The translations under genes were made by a program, and so were the position numbers. This document shows, in pieces, positions 13,359 to 20,692 of a DNA stretch of 31,308 nt. The notes beneath the pieces are model-generated. The model saw only the letters and a program-made list of their open reading frames with translations. It was not told the origin of the DNA and ran no database searches. The stretch comes from a virus, in the IMG/VR virus record IMGVR_UViG_3300048582_000098, positions 1-31,308 of that record; one strand, written 5' to 3'. Position 1 is the first letter of the stretch, and each line of letters begins with the position of its first letter.

Positions 13359-13765
13359 ATCTCTACCTCCAGCACTGTGTAAACGGGCTTGTAGCCAAAG
13401 CGCATTCGGTAGAGCCGTTCTTGCGCGGGTTTGGCTGCGCAGCGAATGCGGGAGCATCCGAGTGCTTTTGCCATGTCTTTAAATTCATCGAAAAAGTTTT
13501 CAAAGTGGCCGTTCGGGGCGTACAGGTCATAAACGAACATCGTCCGAACATTCGGCAACTGATCGACGCCAGCCACCACCCAGCCCACCGGCTCGCCGTC
13601 GTTGTCCATGCGAATCAATGTCCGTTCGCCACGGCTCAGCATCATCTTGAGCTGGTCGCCGGTTATCTCGTCGGTAGAGCCAGAGCAGGCGAGGCCGAGG
13701 TTGCTTGCGCCTTCCTTCCATGCCTGATCGATGTGCGTATGCGGTACAACGATTAAACGACCCAT
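13355..13765 (-). CDS. GNAT-like acetyltransferase in the tail module
   Basis: 136 residues from ATG 13765, which overlaps the previous stop (TGATG). The pattern fits a GNAT fold: LIRMDNDGEPVGWVVAGVD as central strands, VYDLYAPNGHFENFFDEFKDMAKALGCSRIRCAAKPAQERLYRMRFGYKPVY as the later strand, helix and hairpin. The acetyl-CoA loop (Q/R-x-x-G-x-G/A) is poorly conserved, so activity is uncertain. GNAT-like genes at this site are known in several podoviruses. A role in modifying virion or host proteins is possible but unproven. Confidence 0.7.
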   Translation of the reverse strand: MGRLIVVPHTHIDQAWKEGASNLGLACSGSTDEITGDQLKMMLSRGERTLIRMDNDGEPVGWVVAGVDQLPNVRTMFVYDLYAPNGHFENFFDEFKDMAKALGCSRIRCAAKPAQERLYRMRFGYKPVYTVLEVEI

Positions 13766-14061
13766 CAAGCCCCCGTAAGAAAGCGGCACTGAACCCAAGT
13801 GCCAGGCGTGCCACTTGCAACGCACAGCCACCCGTAAATCACATACTTACTAGACGCCGCGCCAAGCTCGGTCGGCGTGCTGTTGCGCACGAAATCGCCC
13901 TGCTTGTTCGGGCCAGCGGTCGGCGCTGCTGTTGTGGCGTTTGTCACCGCAGCCACGCGACCCTCGGTCAAGTTGTTGACCTGAATCGCGTGTTCCCGCA
14001 ATTCGCGCTGCAAGATCGGGTCATTGATGCCGACCCGAGGCGAGTTATTGAGCCGGCTCAT
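13765..14061 (-). CDS. Small virion-associated protein (98 aa)
   Basis: The N-terminal 35 residues are helical (RVGINDPILQRELREHAIQVNNLTEG). The C-terminal half is beta-like with the phrase PTELGAASSKYVIYGWLCVASGTPGTWVQCRFLTGA, resembling the ends of small phage fibre or decoration proteins. The helical start plus beta tip suggests a small trimeric spike, but no family is certain. It lies between the nozzle and GNAT genes and overlaps both. Confidence 0.62.
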   Translation of the reverse strand: MSRLNNSPRVGINDPILQRELREHAIQVNNLTEGRVAAVTNATTAAPTAGPNKQGDFVRNSTPTELGAASSKYVIYGWLCVASGTPGTWVQCRFLTGA

Positions 14062-15503
14062 CTGCTGCCTGCCGGCTTCATGGTTGCATTCAAGTGCGTG
14101 ACGCGAACCGGCCCCGTGAAGTTCACAGTGGCTTTGTGCCAGCGCGCAGCCTTCAAGGTGTCAAACTTGCCATCGTTCAGCGATCCGCTGACCCCGTCCG
14201 CATAAGTCCCGCCGCTGTTCTGCATGTACTTTGTTTGAATGGTTGCCGAGGTCGGCGCCACGCCATACCGAAAGCGGATTTGCTGAAGCAACATAACCGC
14301 ATCATCATCGCCCACTTCGCCGGTGGTCATGCCACTTGAGGTCGAGGCGCCCGATAGCGATTGAAGCTGATTCGATGTGTTGAACACAGCCAGAGAACTG
14401 CTAGCCGCATTCCAGAACTGCGAACCCCAACTAATCGAAGGGAAGGCGTCATAGGTCGCGCTGAGCGTGTTCATGGTGTCGTATGTGTAACCGTTGGACA
14501 CATAGGTCAGCGCGCACTGTATAGAGCGGTTAGCGCGGCCCCACAGCTTAGACTGAACGTGGTACACAATCGCCTGATTGCACTCGGTCGAATCAATGCC
14601 TGGGTAGAAAATCCACACCCGATTGTTCTGCCGGTCAAACGTGCAAACGGTCTTGTATAGGAAAGCCTGGTTTGAGTTGTTGACGAACCACAGGCGCAGC
14701 GCACCATCGCCAAGCGGAGTCGGGCGCGTGCCGTCAAACAGCCAGAAATTATCCTCGCCGACAAAGAAATGAACCCCGCCAATATCAACCAGCGCATTTT
14801 TGCCAACGCAGCCAGCATTGCCGCCAGCCACTTGCACCCAATCCCACACAACAGGCGCGCCGACGTACTGCCCGAGGTAAATGGAGCGTTCTTTGTAGGC
14901 AATCGCATATTCACCCATGCGTGCGCCAGCGGTTAGCCGGCCAGGTGTCGCAACCAGCCGGCCCGATGCGGCCTGAGTGGTGATAGAAGGCGTCCAGCTA
15001 GTGTCGTCAAACGCCGCGCAGCAGTGCCAGCCGTCAGGCTTCGCTGTGCCGTCGTTGGTGTTAAGTGCCATCACGAACGCACCGACCGAAAAGATCACCT
15101 CAGCCCGTGGAGCCGTGGCAATGTCAGCGAATGCGCCAGTGGTCGATCGTTGAATGACCTCAGAGCCGCTACAAGCCAGCGTAGAGTCGCCAAACTGAGC
15201 AAAGGCCCAGCGCGAGTCAGTGCCTGCTGTGTAGTTACCGGCGCGGCTGCGGTCAGTCCACGAACTACCGACCAGCTCATACAAATTTGTCTGCGATCCG
15301 GCAAACAGGCGGCGCGTGTTGTCCAGTTTGTAGACGACGGCAGCGCCTTTGCAGCCAGCGGCCAGCGCAGGAACTCCCGAAGGCGTCACGGCAGACGGCG
15401 CGCCCTCCATGCCAATAACGGCAGGGATCAGGTTCTCGCAGTCCGATAGAATGCCTGGCGTTGTCTGGTCGGCGTCCGGCGCAAAGCCAAGAATCGGAAC
15501 CAT
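14058..15503 (-). CDS. Tail hub/nozzle-type protein (P22 gp10-like position)
   Basis: 481 residues. The sequence is beta-rich with repeated blades: VYKLDNTRRLFAGSQTNLYEL, DSRWAFAQFGDSTLACSG, YAIAYKERSIYLGQY, GGVHFFVGEDNFWLFDGT and CTFDRQNNRVWIFYPG. These short aromatic strands with turns suggest a beta-propeller like the stabilisation/nozzle proteins of short-tailed phages. The position fits: directly after the adaptor gene and before small tail and ejection genes. It probably closes the portal channel and carries fibres. Family is assigned by pattern and order. Confidence 0.78.
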   Translation of the reverse strand: MVPILGFAPDADQTTPGILSDCENLIPAVIGMEGAPSAVTPSGVPALAAGCKGAAVVYKLDNTRRLFAGSQTNLYELVGSSWTDRSRAGNYTAGTDSRWAFAQFGDSTLACSGSEVIQRSTTGAFADIATAPRAEVIFSVGAFVMALNTNDGTAKPDGWHCCAAFDDTSWTPSITTQAASGRLVATPGRLTAGARMGEYAIAYKERSIYLGQYVGAPVVWDWVQVAGGNAGCVGKNALVDIGGVHFFVGEDNFWLFDGTRPTPLGDGALRLWFVNNSNQAFLYKTVCTFDRQNNRVWIFYPGIDSTECNQAIVYHVQSKLWGRANRSIQCALTYVSNGYTYDTMNTLSATYDAFPSISWGSQFWNAASSSLAVFNTSNQLQSLSGASTSSGMTTGEVGDDDAVMLLQQIRFRYGVAPTSATIQTKYMQNSGGTYADGVSGSLNDGKFDTLKAARWHKATVNFTGPVRVTHLNATMKPAGSR

Positions 15504-16072
15504 TAGCGCGGCCTCGATACTAGCGGGCCAGAGCGGCGCTTGTCGTTGCCGTTCAGGTCGTCGAGTACCTGTTGAAAGCGTGCGCCCCAGTTCGCCGCGC
15601 CGGCATCGTCGCCAACGTACAGCTTCGCCTCCAGCATCGCACCGAACAGGTACAGGCTAGGCGCGTCTGTGCTTACCCAATTGGTTGAGGCAGTGGCTAA
15701 GGCTGGGATGCGCTCATAAAGCACGCCCTGCACGTCGCCGCCGCCGTCGAAATACAGGTTGCCGATGCTCCATGCGTACATGGTCGGAAAGCCGTCTGGC
15801 CCATTAGCCACGACAGACTCCAACGACTGCGCCTTGAGTGGGGTTGCCTCGCAATTCGGAACCCACAACACCTTGACGTCGATCACGTCAGCAGCGGGCG
15901 TTACCTCGTTGGCTACGATGGCCGTAACAGGCAAAGCCAACTCCATCTGACGAACGCGCAGATACCGATTCATGCGTTCCTCTGCCAGTTCCACGAAGTC
16001 GGGGATTCTGGCCGTCAGATCGTCGCGGTTCATCCATGCGGCAACCTTCGTCAGCAGTTCGGCATAAGTCAT
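15503..16072 (-). CDS. Head-tail adaptor (gp6/SU10-adaptor-like)
   Basis: 189 residues. The start MTYAELLTKVAAWMNRDDLTARIPDFVELAEERMNRYLRVRQME is the typical N-terminus of phage adaptor proteins of short-tailed phages: a two-helix hook with F-V-x-L-A-E-x-R-(M/I)-N-R. Later YERIPALATASTNW and YLFGAMLEAKLYVGDDAGAANWGARFQQVLDDL complete the family pattern (the L-Y-x-x-G-x-L-x-E-A motif). The protein should form a ring under the portal. It follows the capsid genes and overlaps the nozzle gene by one base. Confidence 0.85.
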   Translation of the reverse strand: MTYAELLTKVAAWMNRDDLTARIPDFVELAEERMNRYLRVRQMELALPVTAIVANEVTPAADVIDVKVLWVPNCEATPLKAQSLESVVANGPDGFPTMYAWSIGNLYFDGGGDVQGVLYERIPALATASTNWVSTDAPSLYLFGAMLEAKLYVGDDAGAANWGARFQQVLDDLNGNDKRRSGPLVSRPR

Positions 16073-16365
16073 TTCAGCACCTTGGAGAAAGTGGCCAACT
16101 GAGGGTTAGCGCGCAGCCAGGCGATCATGCGTTTCTGATCAATGCCGCCATCTTGGCGCATCATCGTCGCCATTTCGGCCATCGGAATGAACCCGACATG
16201 CCGGAACTCGCCCCACTTCTCGCCCTCGGTCGCGGCGCGCATCTCGGCGGCTGCATCGACGAACTGCTGGCCATCGTAGGTCTTCTGAAAGACCACCTTA
16301 TCGTCGAGGTAGTGAGTGGTCGTCGTGATGCCCGTCTGACGGTCGTGTTCTGTGATCTTGCTCAT
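16069..16365 (-). CDS. Small conserved head-module protein (98 aa)
   Basis: A basic, mixed alpha/beta protein. The N-terminal phrase ITEHDRQTGITTTTHYLDDKVVFQKTYDGQ looks like three short strands; the C-terminal half is helical (VGFIPMAEMATMMRQDGGIDQKRMIAWLRANPQ). Similar small genes occur between the capsid and adaptor genes in related podophages, with no function known to me. It has a GAGGG ribosome-binding site and starts just after the terminator that follows the capsid gene. Confidence 0.68.
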   Translation of the reverse strand: MSKITEHDRQTGITTTTHYLDDKVVFQKTYDGQQFVDAAAEMRAATEGEKWGEFRHVGFIPMAEMATMMRQDGGIDQKRMIAWLRANPQLATFSKVLK

Positions 16366-16419
16366 GTGATGCCCTCAAATCCTTGCGTAATGCGTGCTTA
16401 CGGAAAAATTCGACCCAAT

Positions 16420-16448
16420 AAAAAAGGGGCCATTTCTGGCCCCCTTTC
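16420..16448 (-). terminator. Intrinsic terminator after the major capsid gene
   Basis: GGGGCCA (16426-16432) pairs perfectly with TGGCCCC (16437-16443) around TTTC. An A run at 16420-16425 becomes a T run on the minus strand. It lies just past the capsid stop codon. It should cut back transcription after the capsid gene, either as part of graded expression or as a barrier overcome by Q-modified polymerase. Confidence 0.85.
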
Positions 16449-16460
16449 CTGTTTCACTCG

Positions 16461-17432
16461 TTATGCAACGAGGTTTGCGATCTTTCCGTGCGCTGTTTCC
16501 GAGGTCACAACCAGGCAGGCTTCAACAGAAACCATTTCCTTGTCAGTGTGACCAGTCTTAGCCAGAGGCTCGGACTGGAAGCCGCCAAGGTAAGCGATGC
16601 CTGCATACTCAGGGTTGAGGATGAAAGCAGCGTTTGCGTTGGCAGTGGTCTGCACATAGTTCGGAACAACGGTCAACTCACCGAAGTCGCTCATGTACAC
16701 ATCAGCACCGCCGACAATCACGCCCTGCTTACCCTTCGCCACGTTGAAACGGTTTACTGCAATGCCGGTGAAGGCAGAGAACAAACCCTTGTGCGAAGGA
16801 GTCAGGGAGATGATCGAAGGCATCTCGCCGCTGTTGGTGTAAATGCTTTGCAGCACGGTTTTCAACAGGGTTTCCGAGATTGCGCGGTTAGTACCGGCAG
16901 TCTGTGCGGCAGTTGCCAAGCCTGAAGTGTGCGCAGGAGTAGCACCAGCGCCGCCGTGGCTTACGTTGGTGTACAACAGAGCGCCCAGACCGGCAGACTT
17001 GCGCGCAGTGGTCGAGTTGCCCTGAACAGCGACGTTATCAGACAGAACCATTGCTTCAACATCGCGCTTCAGTTCGGTCATCGCCTTGCTGATCTGGTAC
17101 TTCATTTCAGAAGAACGACCGGCAGACTTGGTTTTCTTCTGAGTGCCAGCAACAACAGCAACCTTGTCGAACAGTTGCACGGTGTTAGCCACACGCTGAG
17201 TGGCGGTCAGCGCAGTACCAGTACGGTCGTCGCCTTCAATCACTGCGTTGTCTTTGTTCGGCGCTGCCAGTGCATCGCGCTGCCATTCATGCAGGCGTTG
17301 GGTAGCAGTGAAGCGGCGAATTGCCGAAACGATTGGGGTTTTTTCCGGTGACACCATGTAGATTTTGTCTTGCAGGTCTTCACGGTTGCCAATGGCATCG
17401 TATGAGTCAAAAGTATTCGCTGGCTGAGCCAT
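16461..17432 (-). CDS. Major capsid protein, SU10-like (DUF5309)
   Basis: 323 residues. The start MAQPANTFDSYDAIGNREDLQDKIYMVSPEKTPIVSAI is the hallmark of the SU10-like major capsid family (DUF5309), an HK97-fold protein. Further family phrases are EWQRDALAAP, AVVAGTQKKTKSAGR, EMKYQISKAMTELKRDVE, GEMPSIISLTPSHKGLFSAF and VYMSDFGELTVVPNY. The protein forms the icosahedral shell. A strong AGGAG ribosome-binding site precedes it, as expected for the most abundant virion protein, and a terminator follows it. The scaffold gene lies 12 bases upstream. Confidence 0.93.
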   Translation of the reverse strand: MAQPANTFDSYDAIGNREDLQDKIYMVSPEKTPIVSAIRRFTATQRLHEWQRDALAAPNKDNAVIEGDDRTGTALTATQRVANTVQLFDKVAVVAGTQKKTKSAGRSSEMKYQISKAMTELKRDVEAMVLSDNVAVQGNSTTARKSAGLGALLYTNVSHGGAGATPAHTSGLATAAQTAGTNRAISETLLKTVLQSIYTNSGEMPSIISLTPSHKGLFSAFTGIAVNRFNVAKGKQGVIVGGADVYMSDFGELTVVPNYVQTTANANAAFILNPEYAGIAYLGGFQSEPLAKTGHTDKEMVSVEACLVVTSETAHGKIANLVA

Positions 17433-17444
17433 GAGGGCTACTCC

Positions 17445-18308
17445 TTAGAAAAATGCGGCCAAATCTTCCATGCGCCCGCTTTTGCGGAGTCGGTCGGAAG
17501 CGGCCTGATTGGTTCGTTTAGGCTGTGCGGCTGCTGGCTTGATGGCCTTTGGAGCCTCTTGCACTGAGCGCATCGCCTTGGGTTTTTGCGCCTGCAATTC
17601 GCGCCACTTCATCGCGTCGTGCAGAACGTGGACATGGCGAGCATCTGTCAGCCCTTCCAGTTCTTGCGGCGTGAAGCCATACGAATCTTTGGCGGTTGTT
17701 ACGATCTTTTCAGCAAGCTGCGGCCCGAAGTTTGGAAGGCGTGCTTTCAGGTCTTGCTCGGCCTGGACAAGCTGTTGCTGACGCTGCTCTTGCGTCAGTT
17801 GCTCGGCCTGGGAGTTCGCCTGTTGCAGTGCGTTCCACTTGGTTTGCGCCTCTCGCTGGAGTTGCTGGTAAGCAATGTTCAGCCTTGTGGCCTGTGCTGG
17901 GTCTTGCTCTGCCAAGCTCTGCCAGTCGATTTGCTCGTACTGGGTTAGCCGGTTTTGCACGTCCCGAAACTCAACAGCCTTGTCAAAGGTCTGAGCCATG
18001 ATCCGCTCGCGGCTTTCGAGAGCTTGCGCACGCTCATCTACAGCCCGGCGTTGCTCGGCAACTGCCTGTGTTTTCTGTGTGTAGTCCTTGTGCATCAAGA
18101 CCATGTCTTTCAGTTCTTTTGGAACCTTGTAAGACTTGCCCTCGATCTCGACCACTTCAGAGTCGTCTTCTTCCGGCTCGTCGGATTGCAGCTCCTCTTC
18201 GGGCTGTTCCTCTTCGCCAGATGCCTCGATTTCCTCGTCTTCGATCTCGTCGCCCAATAGACCGGCTACATCGTCCAACGACACTTCTGATTCCAGATTG
18301 GTGTCCAT
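17445..18308 (-). CDS. Capsid scaffolding protein
   Basis: 287 residues from ATG 18308, which follows GGAG; a GTG one codon earlier is less likely. The N-terminus is very acidic (DEIEDEEIEASGEEEQPEEE), followed by VVEIEGKSYKVPKELKDMVLMHKDYTQKTQAVAEQR, then a long Gln/Glu coiled coil and a basic Lys/Arg C-terminus (PKRTNQAASDRLRKSGRMEDLAAFF). Acidic start, coiled middle and basic coat-binding tail are the usual plan of scaffolds. The K-V-P-K-E-L and H-K-D-Y-T-x-K-T phrases recur in this family. It directly precedes the capsid gene. Confidence 0.85.
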   Translation of the reverse strand: MDTNLESEVSLDDVAGLLGDEIEDEEIEASGEEEQPEEELQSDEPEEDDSEVVEIEGKSYKVPKELKDMVLMHKDYTQKTQAVAEQRRAVDERAQALESRERIMAQTFDKAVEFRDVQNRLTQYEQIDWQSLAEQDPAQATRLNIAYQQLQREAQTKWNALQQANSQAEQLTQEQRQQQLVQAEQDLKARLPNFGPQLAEKIVTTAKDSYGFTPQELEGLTDARHVHVLHDAMKWRELQAQKPKAMRSVQEAPKAIKPAAAQPKRTNQAASDRLRKSGRMEDLAAFF

Positions 18309-18340
18309 CACACACTCCTAAGCGCCCAAATTGCGGGCAT

Positions 18341-18363
18341 AAAAAAACCCGCACTAGGCGGGT
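18341..18363 (-). terminator. Intrinsic terminator between head genes and scaffold
   Basis: ACCCGC (18347-18352) pairs with GCGGGT (18358-18363) around ACTAG. The A run 18341-18347 gives a T run on the minus strand. It lies between the gene at 18381 and the scaffold start. The stem is six pairs, moderate in strength. It may set the ratio of upstream head genes to scaffold and capsid. Confidence 0.75.
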
Positions 18364-18380
18364 CGGTTGGTTGCTCTGTT

Positions 18381-18671
18381 TCAGCCGAAGATTCGACTGA
18401 GTTTCGATTCCTTCTCGTAACGCTTGAGCTGCTCGGTAGCCAGCTTGCCGGAGTTGATATAGCCGGTCAGGACGCTGCGGAACTTGCGGCTAGTCTTGAT
18501 CAGTTGCCACAGCGCTTCCTTGCCTTCCTTGTCACGGGCTGGGCATTCAATCCACTGCTCCATTACTTCCTTGTCGATGGCATCAAGCGCCTCAGTGAGT
18601 AATTCATTCTCGGCAAGGCTCAGAGCCAATTGGCCCTTGTATTCCGTTGCTCGATAGTCTGTTTCGCTCAT
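18381..18671 (-). CDS. Small head-module protein (96 aa)
   Basis: A wholly helical, charged protein: DYRATEYKGQLALSLAENELLTEALDAIDKEVMEQWIECPARDKEGKEALWQLIKTSRKFRSVLTGYINSGKL. The phrase E-Q-W-x-x-x-P-x-R-D-x-E-G-x-E-x-L-W and the ending ITSGKxA-like region are common among small genes near the scaffold in podoviruses. No function is established. It is separated from the gene above by 8 bases and from the scaffold by a terminator. Confidence 0.72.
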   Translation of the reverse strand: MSETDYRATEYKGQLALSLAENELLTEALDAIDKEVMEQWIECPARDKEGKEALWQLIKTSRKFRSVLTGYINSGKLATEQLKRYEKESKLSRIFG

Positions 18672-18679
18672 CGTTTCCC

Positions 18680-19186
18680 CTATGCCGCAAGCAGCAGGAT
18701 CAATAGATCGTCTTCGTCCTGAGCAATCCGCATCAGCGCGGCCTGTTCAGCCTCTAATCGAGCAAATTCGGCTTCTTGTTCTTGTTGACGAATATGCAAC
18801 CCAAGCAGGACGGTTTGGTAAATCACCGTCCAGTCAAAGCCAGGCATTTCCGCAAGCTGCGGCGCGATGGCTTTCACAATCTCTTTGCGTGTTGCTGGGC
18901 TTGCAGCCCCTTGCTTGCTGGCTATGCGCTCGATAGTTCCAGCGATGCGAGCAACCTTCTGCTCGGCTTCTTCAACCGGCATTGCCTTGGGCTTGCGCTG
19001 CCACCACAGGCGCGGCGCATGGTCAGTGATGACGAAGCCGTGACCGCCAGCCGGCGCGCTGCCCTCAACGGCCTCCAGCGTGCCTGTTAGGCTGCTTGTG
19101 CCGTGAATGGTTGCAGATATGACGCCAGGCGGCGATTCGCCACCAGCGCCAAGCCATGCGCCTAGATAACTGCCGTACCATTCCAT
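18680..19186 (-). CDS. Hypothetical virion-region protein (168 aa)
   Basis: The N-terminus has a short pattern seen in phage structural proteins (MEWYGSYLGAWLGA..GVISATIHGTSSLTGTLE). Residues about 65-110 are helical and charged. The C-terminus is a Glu/Ala/Leu-rich helix (HIRQQEQEAEFARLEAEQAALMRIAQDEDDLLILLLAA). The N-terminal G-T-x-S-x-T-G-T-L phrase also occurs in the next upstream gene, which hints that both carry a related small beta module. Function unknown; head or tail decoration is a guess. Confidence 0.65.
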   Translation of the reverse strand: MEWYGSYLGAWLGAGGESPPGVISATIHGTSSLTGTLEAVEGSAPAGGHGFVITDHAPRLWWQRKPKAMPVEEAEQKVARIAGTIERIASKQGAASPATRKEIVKAIAPQLAEMPGFDWTVIYQTVLLGLHIRQQEQEAEFARLEAEQAALMRIAQDEDDLLILLLAA

Positions 19187-19671
19187 CAGCTAGCATCCAG
19201 TAGCGTGACGTTACGTTCCCCCGCAGCATAAGTGGCTTCGATGCGGTTTTTCGTGCCGTCTTGTGACTTGAACACGGGAGCGGAACCTTCCAGCCCCGTT
19301 GCATCACCGGCAGCGACGGCCAGCAGCAGCCGGATCGCCTCTTTGAGTGACAGACTGCCCTCGACTTTCGCCTCAAGCACGGCTCCGGTCACGTCATCCT
19401 GCGAAAGCTCGTTGACCTTGATCACCGCTGCGACTCGCGCCGCAGCCTTGGGTAGCGCCTGAGTCATCAAGCCCTGAGCCGTGATCGTGCAGGGCTGGTT
19501 GCGCAGCCGTGTCGCCTTGGCGTTGGTTACAAGCCCCTGACCGGACAGAGTGCCGGTAGCGCGAGCCGTTGCGCTCACATCACCCGCAACTGTACCGATG
19601 CTGTCGTTGGACAACATCGCACCCATAGCAGGCCCGTACAGGTGAAAGGCGAAGAACGCACCGGCAGGCAT
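19186..19671 (-). CDS. Likely virion decoration protein (161 aa)
   Basis: The N-terminal half is Gly/Ala/Thr-rich with beta repeats (IGTVAGDVSATARATGTLSGQGLVTNAKATRLR). The C-terminal half has SLSLKEAIRLLLAVAAGDATGLEGSAPVFKSQDGTKNRIEATYAAGERNVTLLDAS. That E-A-x-R-L-L-L-A-V-A-A-G-x-x-x-G followed by F-x-x-x-D-x-T-K-x-R-I pattern is a phage structural module also seen near tail fibres. One-base overlaps on both sides place it in the late operon. The role is inferred. Confidence 0.68.
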   Translation of the reverse strand: MPAGAFFAFHLYGPAMGAMLSNDSIGTVAGDVSATARATGTLSGQGLVTNAKATRLRNQPCTITAQGLMTQALPKAAARVAAVIKVNELSQDDVTGAVLEAKVEGSLSLKEAIRLLLAVAAGDATGLEGSAPVFKSQDGTKNRIEATYAAGERNVTLLDAS

Positions 19672-20288
19672 TACAGGTCATCATCCACGGTGAAGACCAT
19701 GATCCATGCAAAGCTACCGACTGTGCTGCTGGTAATTTGCTGCACAGTGAAGCCCTCTCCCGGACGCAGGCGCAATTCCTTAATCTCCGGGCTTTCCATC
19801 ATCAAGTTGCCGTACTGGCTGAGGTAGTTCGCAACGGCAGTGTTGGCCGCCGTCATCTCGTCCGATGTGGTTATGTAAGGGAACAGCAGGCCGCCGTTCG
19901 TGACAGTCGCGCCGGTTGCCACAGTGATACCTGCCGGCAGCGTGTCGTCAGTGTCGGCAGATACAGGCGTGATTGCCGTGCCTGCACTCTGGACGGTGCT
20001 GCGAAACATCGAAAATCGCAATGCAACGCCAGTTACTGCGGCGAGCTGGTTGTTGATCTGGAACAGCTTGCGAACCGTGACCATCTTGCCGCTACCAGCA
20101 CCGTTAAAAACGCTGATATGGTGCTTGTTCGCAGCCAGTGCCACAGCATCAGCGATAGCAAAGAAGGTCGGCAACGCTGTCTGATATACCGCTTGCTCAT
20201 GTACGGTCTGGCCAAGAATTACCTTGGTGCGCGTTCTGATCTGTTTTCCGGTTGAGTCAGGCGGCAGCGTGAAATAACTTTCTGGCAT
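19671..20288 (-). CDS. Phage structural protein (205 aa)
   Basis: A beta-rich protein starting MPESYFTLPPDSTGKQIRTRTKVILGQTVHEQAVYQ and holding GAGSGKMVTVRKLFQINNQLAAVTGVALRFSMFRST. The C-terminus reads SPEIKELRLRPGEGFTVQQITSSTVGSFAWIMVFTV. The LRPGEG plus V-Q-x-x-x-S-x-V-G phrase is typical of jelly-roll or similar beta domains on phage virions. It probably decorates the head or is a minor capsid component. It lies between two other likely structural genes. Confidence 0.72.
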   Translation of the reverse strand: MPESYFTLPPDSTGKQIRTRTKVILGQTVHEQAVYQTALPTFFAIADAVALAANKHHISVFNGAGSGKMVTVRKLFQINNQLAAVTGVALRFSMFRSTVQSAGTAITPVSADTDDTLPAGITVATGATVTNGGLLFPYITTSDEMTAANTAVANYLSQYGNLMMESPEIKELRLRPGEGFTVQQITSSTVGSFAWIMVFTVDDDL

Positions 20289-20290
20289 GA

Positions 20291-20692
20291 TCAGTCCTCC
20301 TGCATCACAAGGGTGCCGGCAGGGAAGCGCGGCGTGATCAAGTTACTGACCGCCAGCGATGCCGTCAGCGCACCGGAATAGAGGATTTGACCAGTCGCCA
20401 CCACTGAAACACTCGCGTGAGTCAGCGTGTCAGAGCCGCCGGTACACTCAGGGAAAGTAACCTCGGCAGTGTTGCTCGCCTGATTGCTCGCCACCGTCCA
20501 GCCTGAACCATCACGCGACACAGCCACAGCCGCATAGCCGGTATAGGTCGGCGCGGAAGTGGTAGCCGTACCAGCTTCGCCGGGGTCAGCCGTGTGCAGA
20601 TTCACCTGCAAGTTCGACCCGTAGGACGGCATGGCGACGTTGTTGAAGATGAACTGCACAATGTCGTTTTCTGTTGCGTTACTTTTGCTCAT
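20291..20692 (-). CDS. Conserved phage structural protein (133 aa)
   Basis: The phrase LQVNLHTADPGEAGTATTSAPTYTGYAAVAVSRDGSGW, then ECTGGSDTLTHASVSVVATGQILYSGALTASLAVSNLITPRFPAGTL, matches a widely distributed phage protein family seen as a small head or fibre component. The hallmark is L-H-T-x-D-P-G-x-x-G-x-x-x-x-S/A-x-x-x-Y-x-G-Y. Its exact location on the virion is not known to me. It overlaps the portal stop by 4 bases. Confidence 0.8.
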   Translation of the reverse strand: MSKSNATENDIVQFIFNNVAMPSYGSNLQVNLHTADPGEAGTATTSAPTYTGYAAVAVSRDGSGWTVASNQASNTAEVTFPECTGGSDTLTHASVSVVATGQILYSGALTASLAVSNLITPRFPAGTLVMQED

